DNA of 64,000 bases from Kineosporia rhizophila. GTDB lineage: Bacteria > Actinomycetota > Actinomycetes > Actinomycetales > Kineosporiaceae. The notes under the pieces are model-generated. The model ran no database searches and was not told the DNA's origin. It worked only from the letters and a program-made list of their open reading frames with translations. Of this stretch, positions 48,822 to 57,924 are shown one piece after another. The stretch's first letter is position 1. Each line of letters begins with the position of its first letter. The translations under genes and the position numbers were made by a program. The DNA lies in NCBI RefSeq assembly GCF_021277265.1, contig NZ_JAJSOH010000007.1, positions 234,208 to 298,207 of the forward strand, written 5' to 3'.

Positions 48822-49484
48822 GTGGTTTCACACATCGGTCCGCTGGCGGTCGGCGTCAATCTGCGGGGCACGGTCGAGGAGGCCCTGGCCTCGGCCATCG
48901 TCTCGGGTGAGCTGGCGCCCGGCGAGCTGCTCACCGCTCCTACCCTGGGCGCCCGGTTCGGGGTCTCGGCCACCCCGGTCCGTGAGGCGATGCTCAACCT
49001 GCAGAAGCGCGGATTCGTCGAGGCGGTGCGCAACAAGGGCTTTCGCGTCACCGACGTGAGCGAGCAGGACCTGTGGGAGATCGTGCGGCTGCGGCAGCTG
49101 CTGGAGGTGCCGCCGATGCGTGACATCGCCCGCACCATCCAGCCCTCCTCGTTCGCCGGGCTGCGGGAGAAGGCCGGCCTGATCGTGCGCCACGCGGCGG
49201 CGGCCGACATCCCGGCCTATCTCGAGGCCGACGTGGACTTTCACCTCAGCCTGCTGAAGCTGACCGGTAACCGGCGCCTGGTCGAGATGGTGCGCGACCT
49301 GCGCCAGCAGACCCGGATGGTGGGGCTGGTGAACATGATCGGTTCGGAGGAGCTGTCCCGGTCGGCGGGGGAGCACCACCTGCTGATGGACCGGCTCGAG
49401 CAACGCGACGGCCGGGGCGCCGAGCAGCTGATGCACCAGCACATCGAGCACGTGCTGGGCTGGTGGAACGGGCGCGACGAGTGA
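48822..49484 (+). CDS. GntR-family regulator (FCD subfamily)
   Basis: A 220-residue regulator: winged helix at residues 10-75 (VEEALASAIVSGELAPGELLTAPTLGARFGVSATPVREAMLNLQKRGFVEAV, cited in part) and an all-helical FCD ligand domain (EIVRLRQLLEVPPMRDIAR, ADVDFHLSLLKLTGNRRLVEMVRDLRQQTRM, HHLLMDRLEQRD) whose His and Asp/Asn residues can hold a metal with a small acid. The GTG start follows GAGGAGGTAGG. Set between the hydroxyproline operon and the peptide-import operon, it is the likely common regulator. A 179-base gap with a TCTACTGTGG promoter-like element separates it from the dehydrogenase gene. Confidence 0.93.
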   Translation: MVSHIGPLAVGVNLRGTVEEALASAIVSGELAPGELLTAPTLGARFGVSATPVREAMLNLQKRGFVEAVRNKGFRVTDVSEQDLWEIVRLRQLLEVPPMRDIARTIQPSSFAGLREKAGLIVRHAAAADIPAYLEADVDFHLSLLKLTGNRRLVEMVRDLRQQTRMVGLVNMIGSEELSRSAGEHHLLMDRLEQRDGRGAEQLMHQHIEHVLGWWNGRDE

Positions 49485-49487
49485 GAC

Positions 49488-49504
49488 AGTGACATTGCAC
49501 TGAG
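49488..49504. promoter_or_regulatory. Repeated motif, copy 2 (AGTGACATTGCACTGAG)
   Basis: It differs from the copy at 42156-42172 by one base and begins four bases after the gntR stop, 413 bases before the importer operon. Like copy 1 it sits between a stop codon and a hairpin. Confidence 0.45.
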
Positions 49505-49515
49505 TCTTTAGCAGG

Positions 49516-49562
49516 GGCCGGTCCAGTTCTGCGCGGAAGGTCCGCGCCGAACCGGACCGGCC
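49516..49562 (+). terminator. Long terminator hairpin after gntR
   Basis: GGCCGGTCC-A-GTTC-T-GCGCGGA pairs with TCCGCGC-C-GAAC-C-GGACCGGCC: 20 paired bases with two single mismatches and an AGG loop, then T-rich TCTGTTGTTTGTC. It closes the hydroxyproline/gntR transcript and separates it from the importer operon. Confidence 0.88.
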
Positions 49563-49717
49563 TCTGTTGTTTGTCTCGAGCCGGGTCGGTGGCTTTGGGT
49601 CACCCCTAAACGCGCTTGGGTGACGCTGTTTCGCGTGATTCTGACGAAAAAGAGCCGCTCGTCGAGAGAAACATTGCCGCCGTGTAACTAAATCGCCCCG
49701 GGGTCTTCACCTGCGAG

Positions 49718-49739
49718 GTGTGACATATTACTGTCGCAC
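49718..49739. promoter_or_regulatory. Near-perfect palindrome in the importer-operon promoter region
   Basis: GTGTGACA and TGTCGCAC (one mismatch in eight) flank TATTAC, which itself looks like a -10 element. It lies 162 bases before the importer operon start, in the 416-base gap after gntR that otherwise holds only the 17-mer and the terminator. Such a site fits a GntR-type dimer blocking the promoter. Confidence 0.5.
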
Positions 49740-49900
49740 CAGGTCGCTCTCCCGCCCGTCCTCGGTGTGGGGCACCCGCAGCAGACAACGTGTTTCGCTG
49801 ACCCGCAGCTGACACAGACCAGCGTGGACCGTCGAGCCCGCAGCACCCCCAGGTGCCGCACAGCCGGCCCGGTCCGCGGCATCCCGGAAGGCAGGACCTC

Positions 49901-51616
49901 GTGAAGAGAAGCGCACCCCCGGTGGCCCTCGGCGGACTGATGATGGCATCGGTCCTCGCCCTGTCGGCGTGTTCGGGTGGCTCGTCCGACGAGGGCGGCA
50001 ACGGCAGCGGCAGTGGCGCCGGAGGCCAGGCCCCGGTGAAGGGCGGGACCGTGGAGGTCCTGCAGAACGCCGACTTCTCCTACCTCGACCCCAGCCGGGG
50101 CTGGGACGGCGGGGTGAACTCGTTCTACCGCCTCGTCTACCGCACGCTGGTGGCCAAGGCCCCGAACGACGCCGCCGATCCCAACGCCATGGTGCCGGAC
50201 CTGGCCGAGTCGCTCGGTCAGGCCTCCGAGGACGGCCTGACCTGGACGTACAAGATCAAGCAGGGCGTCAAGTTCGACACCGGCGCCCCGATCACGTCCA
50301 AGGACGTGAAGTTCGGGATCAGCCGCAGCTGGGACCCGGAGATCGGGATCGGCTCGCCCTACATGAAGCAGCTGATCGACGCCCCGGCCGACTACCAGGG
50401 GCCCTACAGGTCCGGTGACCTGAAGACGATCGAGACCCCGGACGATGCGACCATCGTCTTCCATCTCAAGGCGCCGTTCCCGGAGTTCGACGCCGCGCTC
50501 TCGCAGCCCAGCGCCACCCCGTTCCCCGAGGGCACCGGCGAGGGCGACGAGTTCATCAACGACATCGTCTCCTCCGGCCCCTACGACCTGGCCCAGTACA
50601 CCCCCGGCACGCTGATCGAGCTGAAGCGCAACCCCGAGTGGGACGCCTCCACCGACGAGATCCGCAAGGCCCTGCCGGACGCCTGGAAGTTCAGCATCGG
50701 CCTCGACCCGGCCACCATCGACGAGCGCCTGCTGGCCGGTCAGGGCAGCGACGTCAACGCGATGACCAGCGCGCCGAGCATCCAGACGGCCACCATCGCC
50801 CGGATCCAGACCCCGCAGCTGCAGCAGCGGCTGGTGAAGAACCCCTCCACCTGCCTGACCTACATGGGCCTGAACACCACCAAGGCGCCGCTCGACGACG
50901 TGAAGGTGCGCCAGGCCATCGAGTTCGCGGTGGACAAGAGCAGCGTGCTCAACGCCACCGGCGGCACCCAGTTCGCCACCGTGGCCAACACGATCATCCC
51001 CACCACGGTCTCCGGTCACAAGGACTTCGACCTCTACCCCAGCGAGGGTGGCACCGGTGACGTGGAGAAGGCCAAGGCCCTGCTGGCCGAGGCCGGCCAG
51101 AGCGGTGGCTTCGAGCTCACCCTCGACATCCGCGCCACCCCGGCCATGCAGCGCCAGGGCGAGGCGATCCAGGAGTCGCTCAAGCGGGTCGGGATCGACG
51201 TGAAGCTGAACGTCATCGACGTGTCCACCTACTACGAGACGATCGGCACGCCCTCGCAGCAGCACGACGCGGCGATCACCGGCTGGTGCCCGGACTGGAA
51301 CTCCAGCGCCTCGACCTTCCTGCCGCCGCTGTTCGACGGGCGCAACATCTACGACAAGGGCAACTCCAACCTGGCCCAGCTGGACGACGACGCGGTGAAC
51401 GAGTCGATCGACAAGGCCAAGGCGGAGACCGACATCGAGGCCGCCAACGCCGCCTGGGGCGCCCTGGACGAGCAGATCATGCAGCTCGCCCCGGTGGTGC
51501 CGCTGAACGTCGAGAACCGGCTGTACATCCCGGGTGAGAACGTGGGCGGGGTGATCACCCCGAGCGGTGACATCGACTACACGATCATCGGGCTCCGGGA
51601 CCCGTCCAAGGGCTGA
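49901..51616 (+). CDS. Dpp/Opp-type peptide-binding lipoprotein (SBP family 5)
   Basis: A 571-residue lipoprotein: signal peptide with lipobox LSAC (Cys24), a Gly/Ser linker, then an SBP_bac_5 fold (GGTVEVLQNADFSYLDPSRGWD, MVPDLAESLGQASEDGLTWTYKIKQGVKFDTG cited in part, APITSKDVKFGISRSWDPE, KVRQAIEFAVDKSSVL). It captures peptides or other oligomers outside the membrane for the permease encoded next. The GTG has GGAAGGCAGGA upstream. It opens an eight-gene unit ending with the arabinofuranosidase gene. Confidence 0.94.
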   Translation: MKRSAPPVALGGLMMASVLALSACSGGSSDEGGNGSGSGAGGQAPVKGGTVEVLQNADFSYLDPSRGWDGGVNSFYRLVYRTLVAKAPNDAADPNAMVPDLAESLGQASEDGLTWTYKIKQGVKFDTGAPITSKDVKFGISRSWDPEIGIGSPYMKQLIDAPADYQGPYRSGDLKTIETPDDATIVFHLKAPFPEFDAALSQPSATPFPEGTGEGDEFINDIVSSGPYDLAQYTPGTLIELKRNPEWDASTDEIRKALPDAWKFSIGLDPATIDERLLAGQGSDVNAMTSAPSIQTATIARIQTPQLQQRLVKNPSTCLTYMGLNTTKAPLDDVKVRQAIEFAVDKSSVLNATGGTQFATVANTIIPTTVSGHKDFDLYPSEGGTGDVEKAKALLAEAGQSGGFELTLDIRATPAMQRQGEAIQESLKRVGIDVKLNVIDVSTYYETIGTPSQQHDAAITGWCPDWNSSASTFLPPLFDGRNIYDKGNSNLAQLDDDAVNESIDKAKAETDIEAANAAWGALDEQIMQLAPVVPLNVENRLYIPGENVGGVITPSGDIDYTIIGLRDPSKG

Positions 51617-51617
51617 C

Positions 51618-52589
51618 ATGACCATCCCGACGACCGGTCTTCAGGTGCCGGCGGACTCCCCGGGCGAGGGCGAGACCGTCGGCACCACCCCGGAGCCCCG
51701 CTGGAGGGTGCTCCGGACCCTGCTGCACGACTGGGCCGCGGCGGCCTGCCTGGGCTACATCGGCCTGGTCGTGCTGATGGCGGTGTTCGCCCCGCTGATC
51801 GTCAAGGTCAGCGGGTGGGGCCCGTACGAGTTCGACCAGAGCGCGATCGACCCGAACATGGGCGGCATCCCGCTGGGCGGCTGGGGCGGCGTCTCCGGCG
51901 AGCACTGGCTCGGCGTGGAACCCGGCAGCGGACGGGACATCTTCGCCCGGATCGTCTACGGGGCCCGCGCCTCCATGGTCATCGCCCTGAGCGCAACCCT
52001 GCTCACCAGCGTCCTCGGGGTGGTCTTCGGTCTCCTGGCCGGCTACTTCGGCGGCCGCACCGACATGGTGATCTCCCGGGTGATGGAGTTCCTGATGGCC
52101 TTCCCGGCGCTGATCTTCATGATCGCGGTGCTCTCGGCCATCCCCGCCGACAACCGGCAGTACCTGCTGGTGGTGGTGATCTCGGTGTTCGGCTGGCCCT
52201 ACCTGGCCCGGATCGTGCGGGGGCAGACCATGTCCCTCAAGCAGCGCGAGTTCGTCGAGGCCGCAGTGGCTTCCGGGGCCTCCCGGCGCACCGTGGTGTT
52301 CACCGAGATCCTGCCCAACCTGCGCTCGACCATCGTGGTCATGGTGACCCTGGCGGTGCCCGGCTACATCGGCACCGAGGCCGGCCTGTCGTTCCTCGGC
52401 GTCGGTGTGGTCCCGCCCACCCCGTCCTGGGGGCAGATGATCGCCAGTTCGGTGACCTGGTACTCGGTGGTGCCCATGTACTTCCTGGTGCCGGGCACCT
52501 GCCTGGCCCTGCTCGTCCTGTCGTTCATGGTGCTGGGCGACCGGGTGCGGGCCGCCGTCGACCCGTCGGCGAAGGGAGGCCGCTCGTGA
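51618..52589 (+). CDS. DppC-type ABC permease
   Basis: A 323-residue permease with an N-terminal OppC_N helix (AAACLGYIGLVVLMAVFAPLI) and a BPD_transp_1 domain of five helices; the EAA loop is EAAVASGASRRTVVFTEILPN. It pairs with the DppB-type protein encoded next to form the membrane channel. It begins two bases after the binding-protein stop and overlaps the next start by four bases (GTGA). Confidence 0.93.
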   Translation: MTIPTTGLQVPADSPGEGETVGTTPEPRWRVLRTLLHDWAAAACLGYIGLVVLMAVFAPLIVKVSGWGPYEFDQSAIDPNMGGIPLGGWGGVSGEHWLGVEPGSGRDIFARIVYGARASMVIALSATLLTSVLGVVFGLLAGYFGGRTDMVISRVMEFLMAFPALIFMIAVLSAIPADNRQYLLVVVISVFGWPYLARIVRGQTMSLKQREFVEAAVASGASRRTVVFTEILPNLRSTIVVMVTLAVPGYIGTEAGLSFLGVGVVPPTPSWGQMIASSVTWYSVVPMYFLVPGTCLALLVLSFMVLGDRVRAAVDPSAKGGRS

Positions 52590-53575
52590 CCCGCTTCGTG
52601 GTGAACCGCCTGGCCGGGATGCTTCTCGTGCTGTTCGGCGTCTGCCTGTTCACCTACATGGTGTTCTTCCTGCTCTCGCCCGACCCGGCGGTGCAGATCT
52701 GCGGCAAGAACTGCACCCCCGAGCGGATCGACCAGATCCGCGAGAACCTCGGCCTGACCGACCCGTTCGTGACCCAGTTCTGGAACTTCCTGAGCGGGCT
52801 GGTGGCCGGGCGCACCTACGGCGGCGGGATCGAGTGCGCCGCCCCCTGCCTGGGCTACTCGTTCCAGACCTCCCAGCTGGTCACCGACATGATCGTGCAG
52901 CGGCTGCCGGTCACCGCGGTGGTGGCGGTCGGGGCGGCCGTGCTGTGGCTGCTGATGGGCGTGATCGGTGGCCTGTTCAGCGCCGTGCAGGAGGGCCGCT
53001 TCGCCGACAAGTTCATCGCCGGGCTGACTCTCGGTGGCATGTCGGTGCCCAACTACGTGCTCGCCCTGGCCCTGCAGTACGTGTTCGTGGTCTGGCTGCA
53101 GTGGCTGCCCTTCCCGCAGGCCGTGCCGTTCGCCGACGACCCGGTGCAGTGGTTCCTGAACTTCGTCCTGCCCTGGTCGGTCCTGGCCATCGGCTACGCG
53201 GCGAGCTACACCCGGCTCACCCGGGCCAACGTGATCGACACCCTGAACGAGAACTTCGTGCGCACCGCCCGGGCCAAGGGTCTGCGGCCGGACCTGGTCT
53301 GGCGCCGGCACGCCCTGCGCCCGGCCCTGACCCCGATCGTCACCATCGCCGGCATGGACTTCGCCGGGCTGCTGGGCGGCGCGCTGATCACCGAGACGGT
53401 GTTCGGCATCAACGGGGTGGGCAAGCTCGCGGCCGACTCGATCACCAAGAACGACCAGCCGGTGATCATGGGCGTGACCCTGCTGGCGGCGTTCTTCGTG
53501 GTGGTCGGCAACATGGTGGTCGATCTGCTGTACTCGGCGATCGACCCCCGGGTGAGAGTGGGGGCACCAGCATGA
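52586..53575 (+). CDS. DppB-type ABC permease
   Basis: A 329-residue permease: TM1 near residues 7-27 (LAGMLLVLFGVCLFTYMVFFLL), an extracytoplasmic insertion with four Cys (QICGKNCTPERI, IECAAPCLGYS), then six helices with the EAA-type loop VRTARAKGLRPDLVWRRHALRPAL and GALITETVFGINGVG. The cysteine-rich insertion is longer than in E. coli DppB. It overlaps both neighbours by four bases. Confidence 0.93.
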   Translation: MTRFVVNRLAGMLLVLFGVCLFTYMVFFLLSPDPAVQICGKNCTPERIDQIRENLGLTDPFVTQFWNFLSGLVAGRTYGGGIECAAPCLGYSFQTSQLVTDMIVQRLPVTAVVAVGAAVLWLLMGVIGGLFSAVQEGRFADKFIAGLTLGGMSVPNYVLALALQYVFVVWLQWLPFPQAVPFADDPVQWFLNFVLPWSVLAIGYAASYTRLTRANVIDTLNENFVRTARAKGLRPDLVWRRHALRPALTPIVTIAGMDFAGLLGGALITETVFGINGVGKLAADSITKNDQPVIMGVTLLAAFFVVVGNMVVDLLYSAIDPRVRVGAPA

Positions 53576-54423
53576 GCGACCTTCTGCGGGCGAACGGCCT
53601 GACCGTCTCGTTCGGCGACACCCGGGTGGTCGACGGGATCGACTTCACCGTCCCGCGCGGCGGCACCCTGGGCATCGTTGGCGAGAGCGGCTCGGGTAAG
53701 TCGATGACCAGCCTGGCGATCATGGGCCTGCTGCCGAAGGGGGCCCGGCGAGAGGGCAGCATCGACTTCGACGGCACCGGGCTCACCACCCTGTCCGAGC
53801 GGCAGATGCGGGCAGTGCGCGGCGACCGGATCGCCATGGTGTTCCAGGACCCGCTGTCGTCGCTGAACCCGTACTACACGGTCGGCACGCAGATTGCCGA
53901 GGCCTACCGCTCGCACCGCTCCGGGGTCGGCCGCAGGGCCGCCCGCCAGGCGGCGATCGAGGCGATGGAACGGGTGCACATCCGCGAGGCCGGCCGGCGG
54001 GTGGACGACTATCCGCACCAGTTCTCCGGCGGTATGCGCCAGCGGGTGATGATCGCGATGGCGCTCAGCACCGACCCGGAACTGATCATCGCCGACGAGC
54101 CGACCACCGCCCTCGACGTGACCGTGCAGGCGCAGATCCTCGAGCTGCTGGCCGAGGTGCAGCGGGAGACCGGGGCCGCGCTGATCCTGATCACCCACGA
54201 CCTGGCCGTGGTCAGTGAGGTGGCCGACGACCTGATCGTGATGCGGCACGGCCGGGTGGTGGAGACCGGCACCGCCGAGCAGATCTTCTCCGACCCGCAG
54301 CACGCCTACACCCAGGCCCTGCTCGACGCCGTGCCGCGGATCGACGACTCGATCGGGGAGCTGCGGACCACCGGACTGGGCCGCACCACCGAACTGGGCA
54401 GCACCACCGGAGGCAAACGATGA
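53572..54423 (+). CDS. DppD-type ABC ATPase
   Basis: A 283-residue ATPase with Walker A GESGSGKS, Q-loop FQDPLSSLNP, signature FSGGMRQRV, Walker B LIIADEPTTALD and H-loop ITHDLAV. The C-terminus has a short GLGRTTELGSTT repeat instead of a clear oligopeptide OppD C-terminal Cys cluster. It energises import together with the next ATPase. ATGA overlap with the preceding permease gene. Confidence 0.93.
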   Translation: MSDLLRANGLTVSFGDTRVVDGIDFTVPRGGTLGIVGESGSGKSMTSLAIMGLLPKGARREGSIDFDGTGLTTLSERQMRAVRGDRIAMVFQDPLSSLNPYYTVGTQIAEAYRSHRSGVGRRAARQAAIEAMERVHIREAGRRVDDYPHQFSGGMRQRVMIAMALSTDPELIIADEPTTALDVTVQAQILELLAEVQRETGAALILITHDLAVVSEVADDLIVMRHGRVVETGTAEQIFSDPQHAYTQALLDAVPRIDDSIGELRTTGLGRTTELGSTTGGKR

Positions 54424-55259
54424 GCCCGCTGCTCGAGGCGACCGACCTGGTCAAGGAGTTCCCGGTGGCCGGCACGGCCGGGCTGTTCACCCCGGCCAGG
54501 AAGTTCACCGCCGTGGAGAAGGTCTCGTTCGAGCTCCAGGCCGGGCAGACCCTGGCCCTGGTGGGGGAGTCCGGCTCGGGCAAGTCCACCACCGCCCGTC
54601 TGGCCGCCCGGCTGATCGACGTCACCTCCGGCACGGTGCACCTGGACGGCCAGGACATCACCGCGCTGCAGGGGGCTGACCTGATAGAGGTCCGCCGGCA
54701 GGTGCAGGTGGTCTTCCAGGACCCGTTCTCCTCGCTCAACCCCCGCCACACGGTCGAGCGGATCATCACCGCGCCGCTGCGCTACCAGAAGCGGCCCATG
54801 CCCGGCGGCGCCCGCACGGTGGCGCGGGGGCTGATGGAACGCGTCGGCCTCAACCCCGACCACGTCGACCGCTATCCCGCCCAGTTCTCCGGGGGCCAGG
54901 CCCAGCGCATCGGCATCGCCCGCGCCCTGGCCGTCGGCCCGCGGGTGCTGGTCTGCGACGAGGCGGTCTCGGCCCTGGACGTGTCGGTCCAGGCGGCGAT
55001 CATCAACCTGCTGCGCGAGCTGCAGCGCGAAGAGGGCTTCGGCTGCCTGTTCATCGCGCACGACCTGGCCGTGGTGCGGCAGATCGCCACCCGGGTGGCG
55101 GTCATGACGGCCGGTCGGGTGGTCGAGACAGGTGAGCGGGACGAGGTGTTCGACCGGCCGCAGCACGAGTACACGCGCAAACTGCTCGCCGCGGTCCCGC
55201 GGATCCGCCCGGAGTGGGAAGCCGCCCGGCGGCGCAACGCTGGCAAGGTGAACGTATGA
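54420..55259 (+). CDS. DppF-type ABC ATPase
   Basis: A 279-residue ATPase with Walker A GESGSGKST, Q-loop FQDPFSSLNP, signature FSGGQAQRI, Walker B VLVCDEAVSALD and H-loop IAHDLAV, the DppF/OppF pattern. It completes a five-part peptide importer (binding protein, two permeases, two ATPases). Its stop overlaps the start of the peptidase-like gene (ATGA), tying import to intracellular peptide cleavage. Confidence 0.94.
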   Translation: MSPLLEATDLVKEFPVAGTAGLFTPARKFTAVEKVSFELQAGQTLALVGESGSGKSTTARLAARLIDVTSGTVHLDGQDITALQGADLIEVRRQVQVVFQDPFSSLNPRHTVERIITAPLRYQKRPMPGGARTVARGLMERVGLNPDHVDRYPAQFSGGQAQRIGIARALAVGPRVLVCDEAVSALDVSVQAAIINLLRELQREEGFGCLFIAHDLAVVRQIATRVAVMTAGRVVETGERDEVFDRPQHEYTRKLLAAVPRIRPEWEAARRRNAGKVNV

Positions 55260-56548
55260 ACGTTGTCGAATACGCCGTCCCGGGCGCCTGGGTGCGGGAG
55301 TTCCGCATCGAAGTGCCACTGAACTGGTCCGAACCGGACGGCGAGACGATCGAGGTCTTCGTCCGCGAACTGGCCGACCCGGACCGGCGGCACGACGAGA
55401 AGCTGCCCCTACTCACCTTTCTCCAGGGCGGGCCGGGTGGCTCCAACCCCCGTCCGGCCCCGCTGAGCGGCTGGCTGAGCGAGGCGCTGCCGCACTACCG
55501 CGTGGTCATGGTGGACCAACGAGGGACGGGTGGCAGCTCACCGGTCGATGGTGGAGTGATCCAAGGCTTCCCCGACGGCCGGGCGGCCGCGGACTACCTG
55601 CTGAACTTCCGCGCCGACTCGATCGTGCGCGATCTGGAACATGTGCGCACAACGGCCTACGAAGGACGTCGGTGGGCCACTCTCGCGCAGAGCTTCGGTG
55701 GCTGGATCACCCTCACCTACTTGTCTTTCGCGCCCGAAGCGCTCACCGCCTGCTACGTGTGCGGGGGCATTCCCGGCACCCCGCCCGATCCGGACGAGGT
55801 CTACCGGCGCACCTTCACCCGGGCGGCCGCCAAGACGGCCGACTTCTACCGCCGCTACCCGCAGGACGTGGACACGGTGGCCCGCATCGCCGACCTGCTC
55901 GCCGGCCAGGACGTGCGCCTGCCGGACGGTTCGCCGCTGTCGGTGCGCCGTTTCCAGTCGCTCGGCGGAGACCTGGGTTTCGGGCCCGGGCATCTGCGGC
56001 TGCACTGGCTGGTTTCCGAAGCGCTGCGCCCCGACGGCCGGCTCACCGACGGCTTCCTGGAGCAGGTACTGGTCAAGTCGTCCACCGCGGGCAACCCGCT
56101 GTTCTGGACGCTGCAGGAGTCGATCTACGGGCACGAGGGGAACGGCCCGTTCCGGTGGTCCGCCCAGCGCGAACGCGACCGTCGTCCCGAGTTTGGTGAG
56201 CACCAGCGTCCTCTGTTGTTCACTTCCGAAATGGCCTTTCCGTGGATGTTCGAGGAGTTCACGGTGCTGCGGCCGTTCGCCCCGGCGATGGCCGCGCTGG
56301 CCGAGCAGGAGGTCTGGTCGCCGCTCTACGACCTGGAGCGGCTGGCCACGAACGAGGTGCCGCTGGCCGCCGCGGTCTACCACGACGACGTCTTCGTGGA
56401 CGAGGGGCTGCAGCGGGACACGCTCAGCCGGCTGGGCAACGCCCAGGCCTGGGTGACGAACGAGTTCGAGCACGACGGCATCGGCAGTGGACGCACGTTC
56501 AGCCGGTTGCGCGAAATGGTGCGGGACCGAGGAGGAGAGCTTCGATGA
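55256..56548 (+). CDS. Proline iminopeptidase-like alpha/beta hydrolase (S33 type)
   Basis: A 430-residue alpha/beta hydrolase. The oxyanion motif is LQGGPGGSNPRP and VDQRGTGGSSP follows, as in S33 prolyl aminopeptidases. The nucleophile is Ser146 in AQSFGGW, and EHDGIG near the C-terminus supplies the His. The S33 family cleaves N-terminal Pro, and often hydroxyproline, from peptides. There is no signal peptide, so it acts on imported peptides. It overlaps both neighbours by four bases, so it belongs to the importer operon. Confidence 0.88.
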   Translation: MNVVEYAVPGAWVREFRIEVPLNWSEPDGETIEVFVRELADPDRRHDEKLPLLTFLQGGPGGSNPRPAPLSGWLSEALPHYRVVMVDQRGTGGSSPVDGGVIQGFPDGRAAADYLLNFRADSIVRDLEHVRTTAYEGRRWATLAQSFGGWITLTYLSFAPEALTACYVCGGIPGTPPDPDEVYRRTFTRAAAKTADFYRRYPQDVDTVARIADLLAGQDVRLPDGSPLSVRRFQSLGGDLGFGPGHLRLHWLVSEALRPDGRLTDGFLEQVLVKSSTAGNPLFWTLQESIYGHEGNGPFRWSAQRERDRRPEFGEHQRPLLFTSEMAFPWMFEEFTVLRPFAPAMAALAEQEVWSPLYDLERLATNEVPLAAAVYHDDVFVDEGLQRDTLSRLGNAQAWVTNEFEHDGIGSGRTFSRLREMVRDRGGELR

Positions 56549-57924
56549 ACGAGAATCAGCGTCCGCGCTGGGCCGGTACCCGCCCGCCGCGCCTGGGTGA
56601 GGTGAGCACCGGCTTCCAGGGCTGGATCGCCCAGGGCTGGGGCACCCGCCAGGTCGCCGCGCCGGTCGACCAGGCCGCCGCCCGCGCCGCCGCCGCCCAC
56701 CGGGCCCGGCTCAGCGAAGCCCTGCCCGGCCAGACCATCGTCCTGGCGGCCGGGCGTGCCCCGAACCGTAACGGCGACGCCGACTACGCTTTCCGCGCCG
56801 ACAGCGACTTCGTCTGGGCCACCTCGTGCCAGACCGAAGGCGCGGTGCTGCTGATGACTCCTCGTGAAGGCGGGCACGAGTCGGTCCTTTACATCCCTCC
56901 GCCGGCCGGCCCGGGGGAGAAGGACTTCTACGCCAGTGCCACCCACGGCGAGCTCTGGGTCGGCCCCTCGGCCGGCCTCGAAGCCTGGTCGGCCGCCCTC
57001 GACCTGCCCGTGCGACCGGTCGCCGGCCTCACCCCGCCCGCACCCGCCGAGAACCTGGCCCCGATCGTCTCCAATCTCCGCATGATCAAGGACGACTGGG
57101 AGATCGCCCAGCTGCGGGAGGCGATCGACGCCACCGTCGGCGGTTTCGCCGCCGTGGCCGCCGAGATCCCCCGCGCCTCGGCCGAGAACCTGGGCGAGCG
57201 CTGGCTCCAGGGGACCTTCGACCGGCATGCCCGCACCTTCGGCAACGGCCCGGGCTACGCCACCATCGTCGGTTCCGGCCCGCACGCGCCGATCCTGCAC
57301 TGGGTGCGCTGCGACGGCCCGATCCTTCCCGGTGAGACGCTGCTGCTCGACATGGGGGTGGAGGCGCGCTCGCTGTACACCGCCGACGTCACCCGCACCC
57401 TGCCGGTGGGCGGTGCCTTCACCGAGACCCAGCGCCGGGTGCACGATCTGGTCGAGGCCTCGCACCGGGCCGGGATGGCCCAGGTACGCCCGGGCAATCA
57501 CTACTCCGACTTCCACTACGCCTCGCTGGAGGTGCTGGCCCAGGGCTTGCACGACTGGGGTCTGCTGCCGGTCTCGGTCGACGAGGCGCTGGCCCCGCAG
57601 GGTCAGCAGCACCGCCGCTACATCGTCTGCGGCATCGGCCACCACCTGGGCCTGGACGTGCACGACTGCGGCCACTCGCCCGCCGAGCAGTACGTCGAGG
57701 CGACCATGCAGGCCGGGATGGTGATGACGGTCGAGCCCGGCCTGTACTTCCACGCCCACGACGAGACCGTGCCGCCCGAGCTGCGCGGTATCGGTGTGCG
57801 GATCGAGGATGACCTGCTGATCACCGACACCGCCGAAGGCCACGAGGTGCTCTCCGGTGCCCTGCCGATCGATGCCGCCGGACTCGAGCGCTGGACCCAG
57901 GAAAAGACTCAGGAGAACCGTTGA
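56545..57924 (+). CDS. Xaa-Pro aminopeptidase (M24 family)
   Basis: A 459-residue aminopeptidase-P-like protein. The N-terminal AMP_N domain has FRADSDFVWATSCQTEGAVLLM. The C-terminal creatinase fold shows all five metal ligands: the two Asp of LDMGVEARSLYTADVTR, His in GIGHHLGLDVHDCGH, Glu in MTVEPGLYF and Glu in VRIEDDLLIT. It should remove the residue before Pro (or hydroxyproline) in imported peptides with two Mn or Zn ions. It overlaps the iminopeptidase-like gene by four bases and the glycosidase gene by four. Confidence 0.94.
   Translation: MNENQRPRWAGTRPPRLGEVSTGFQGWIAQGWGTRQVAAPVDQAAARAAAAHRARLSEALPGQTIVLAAGRAPNRNGDADYAFRADSDFVWATSCQTEGAVLLMTPREGGHESVLYIPPPAGPGEKDFYASATHGELWVGPSAGLEAWSAALDLPVRPVAGLTPPAPAENLAPIVSNLRMIKDDWEIAQLREAIDATVGGFAAVAAEIPRASAENLGERWLQGTFDRHARTFGNGPGYATIVGSGPHAPILHWVRCDGPILPGETLLLDMGVEARSLYTADVTRTLPVGGAFTETQRRVHDLVEASHRAGMAQVRPGNHYSDFHYASLEVLAQGLHDWGLLPVSVDEALAPQGQQHRRYIVCGIGHHLGLDVHDCGHSPAEQYVEATMQAGMVMTVEPGLYFHAHDETVPPELRGIGVRIEDDLLITDTAEGHEVLSGALPIDAAGLERWTQEKTQENR

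Noticed and set aside
47221..48831. Long minus-strand open frames antisense to the hydroxyproline genes
   Set aside because: High-GC DNA gives long antisense frames; their residue composition (His, Gly, Arg, Gln rich) and lack of domains mark them as shadows of the real genes.
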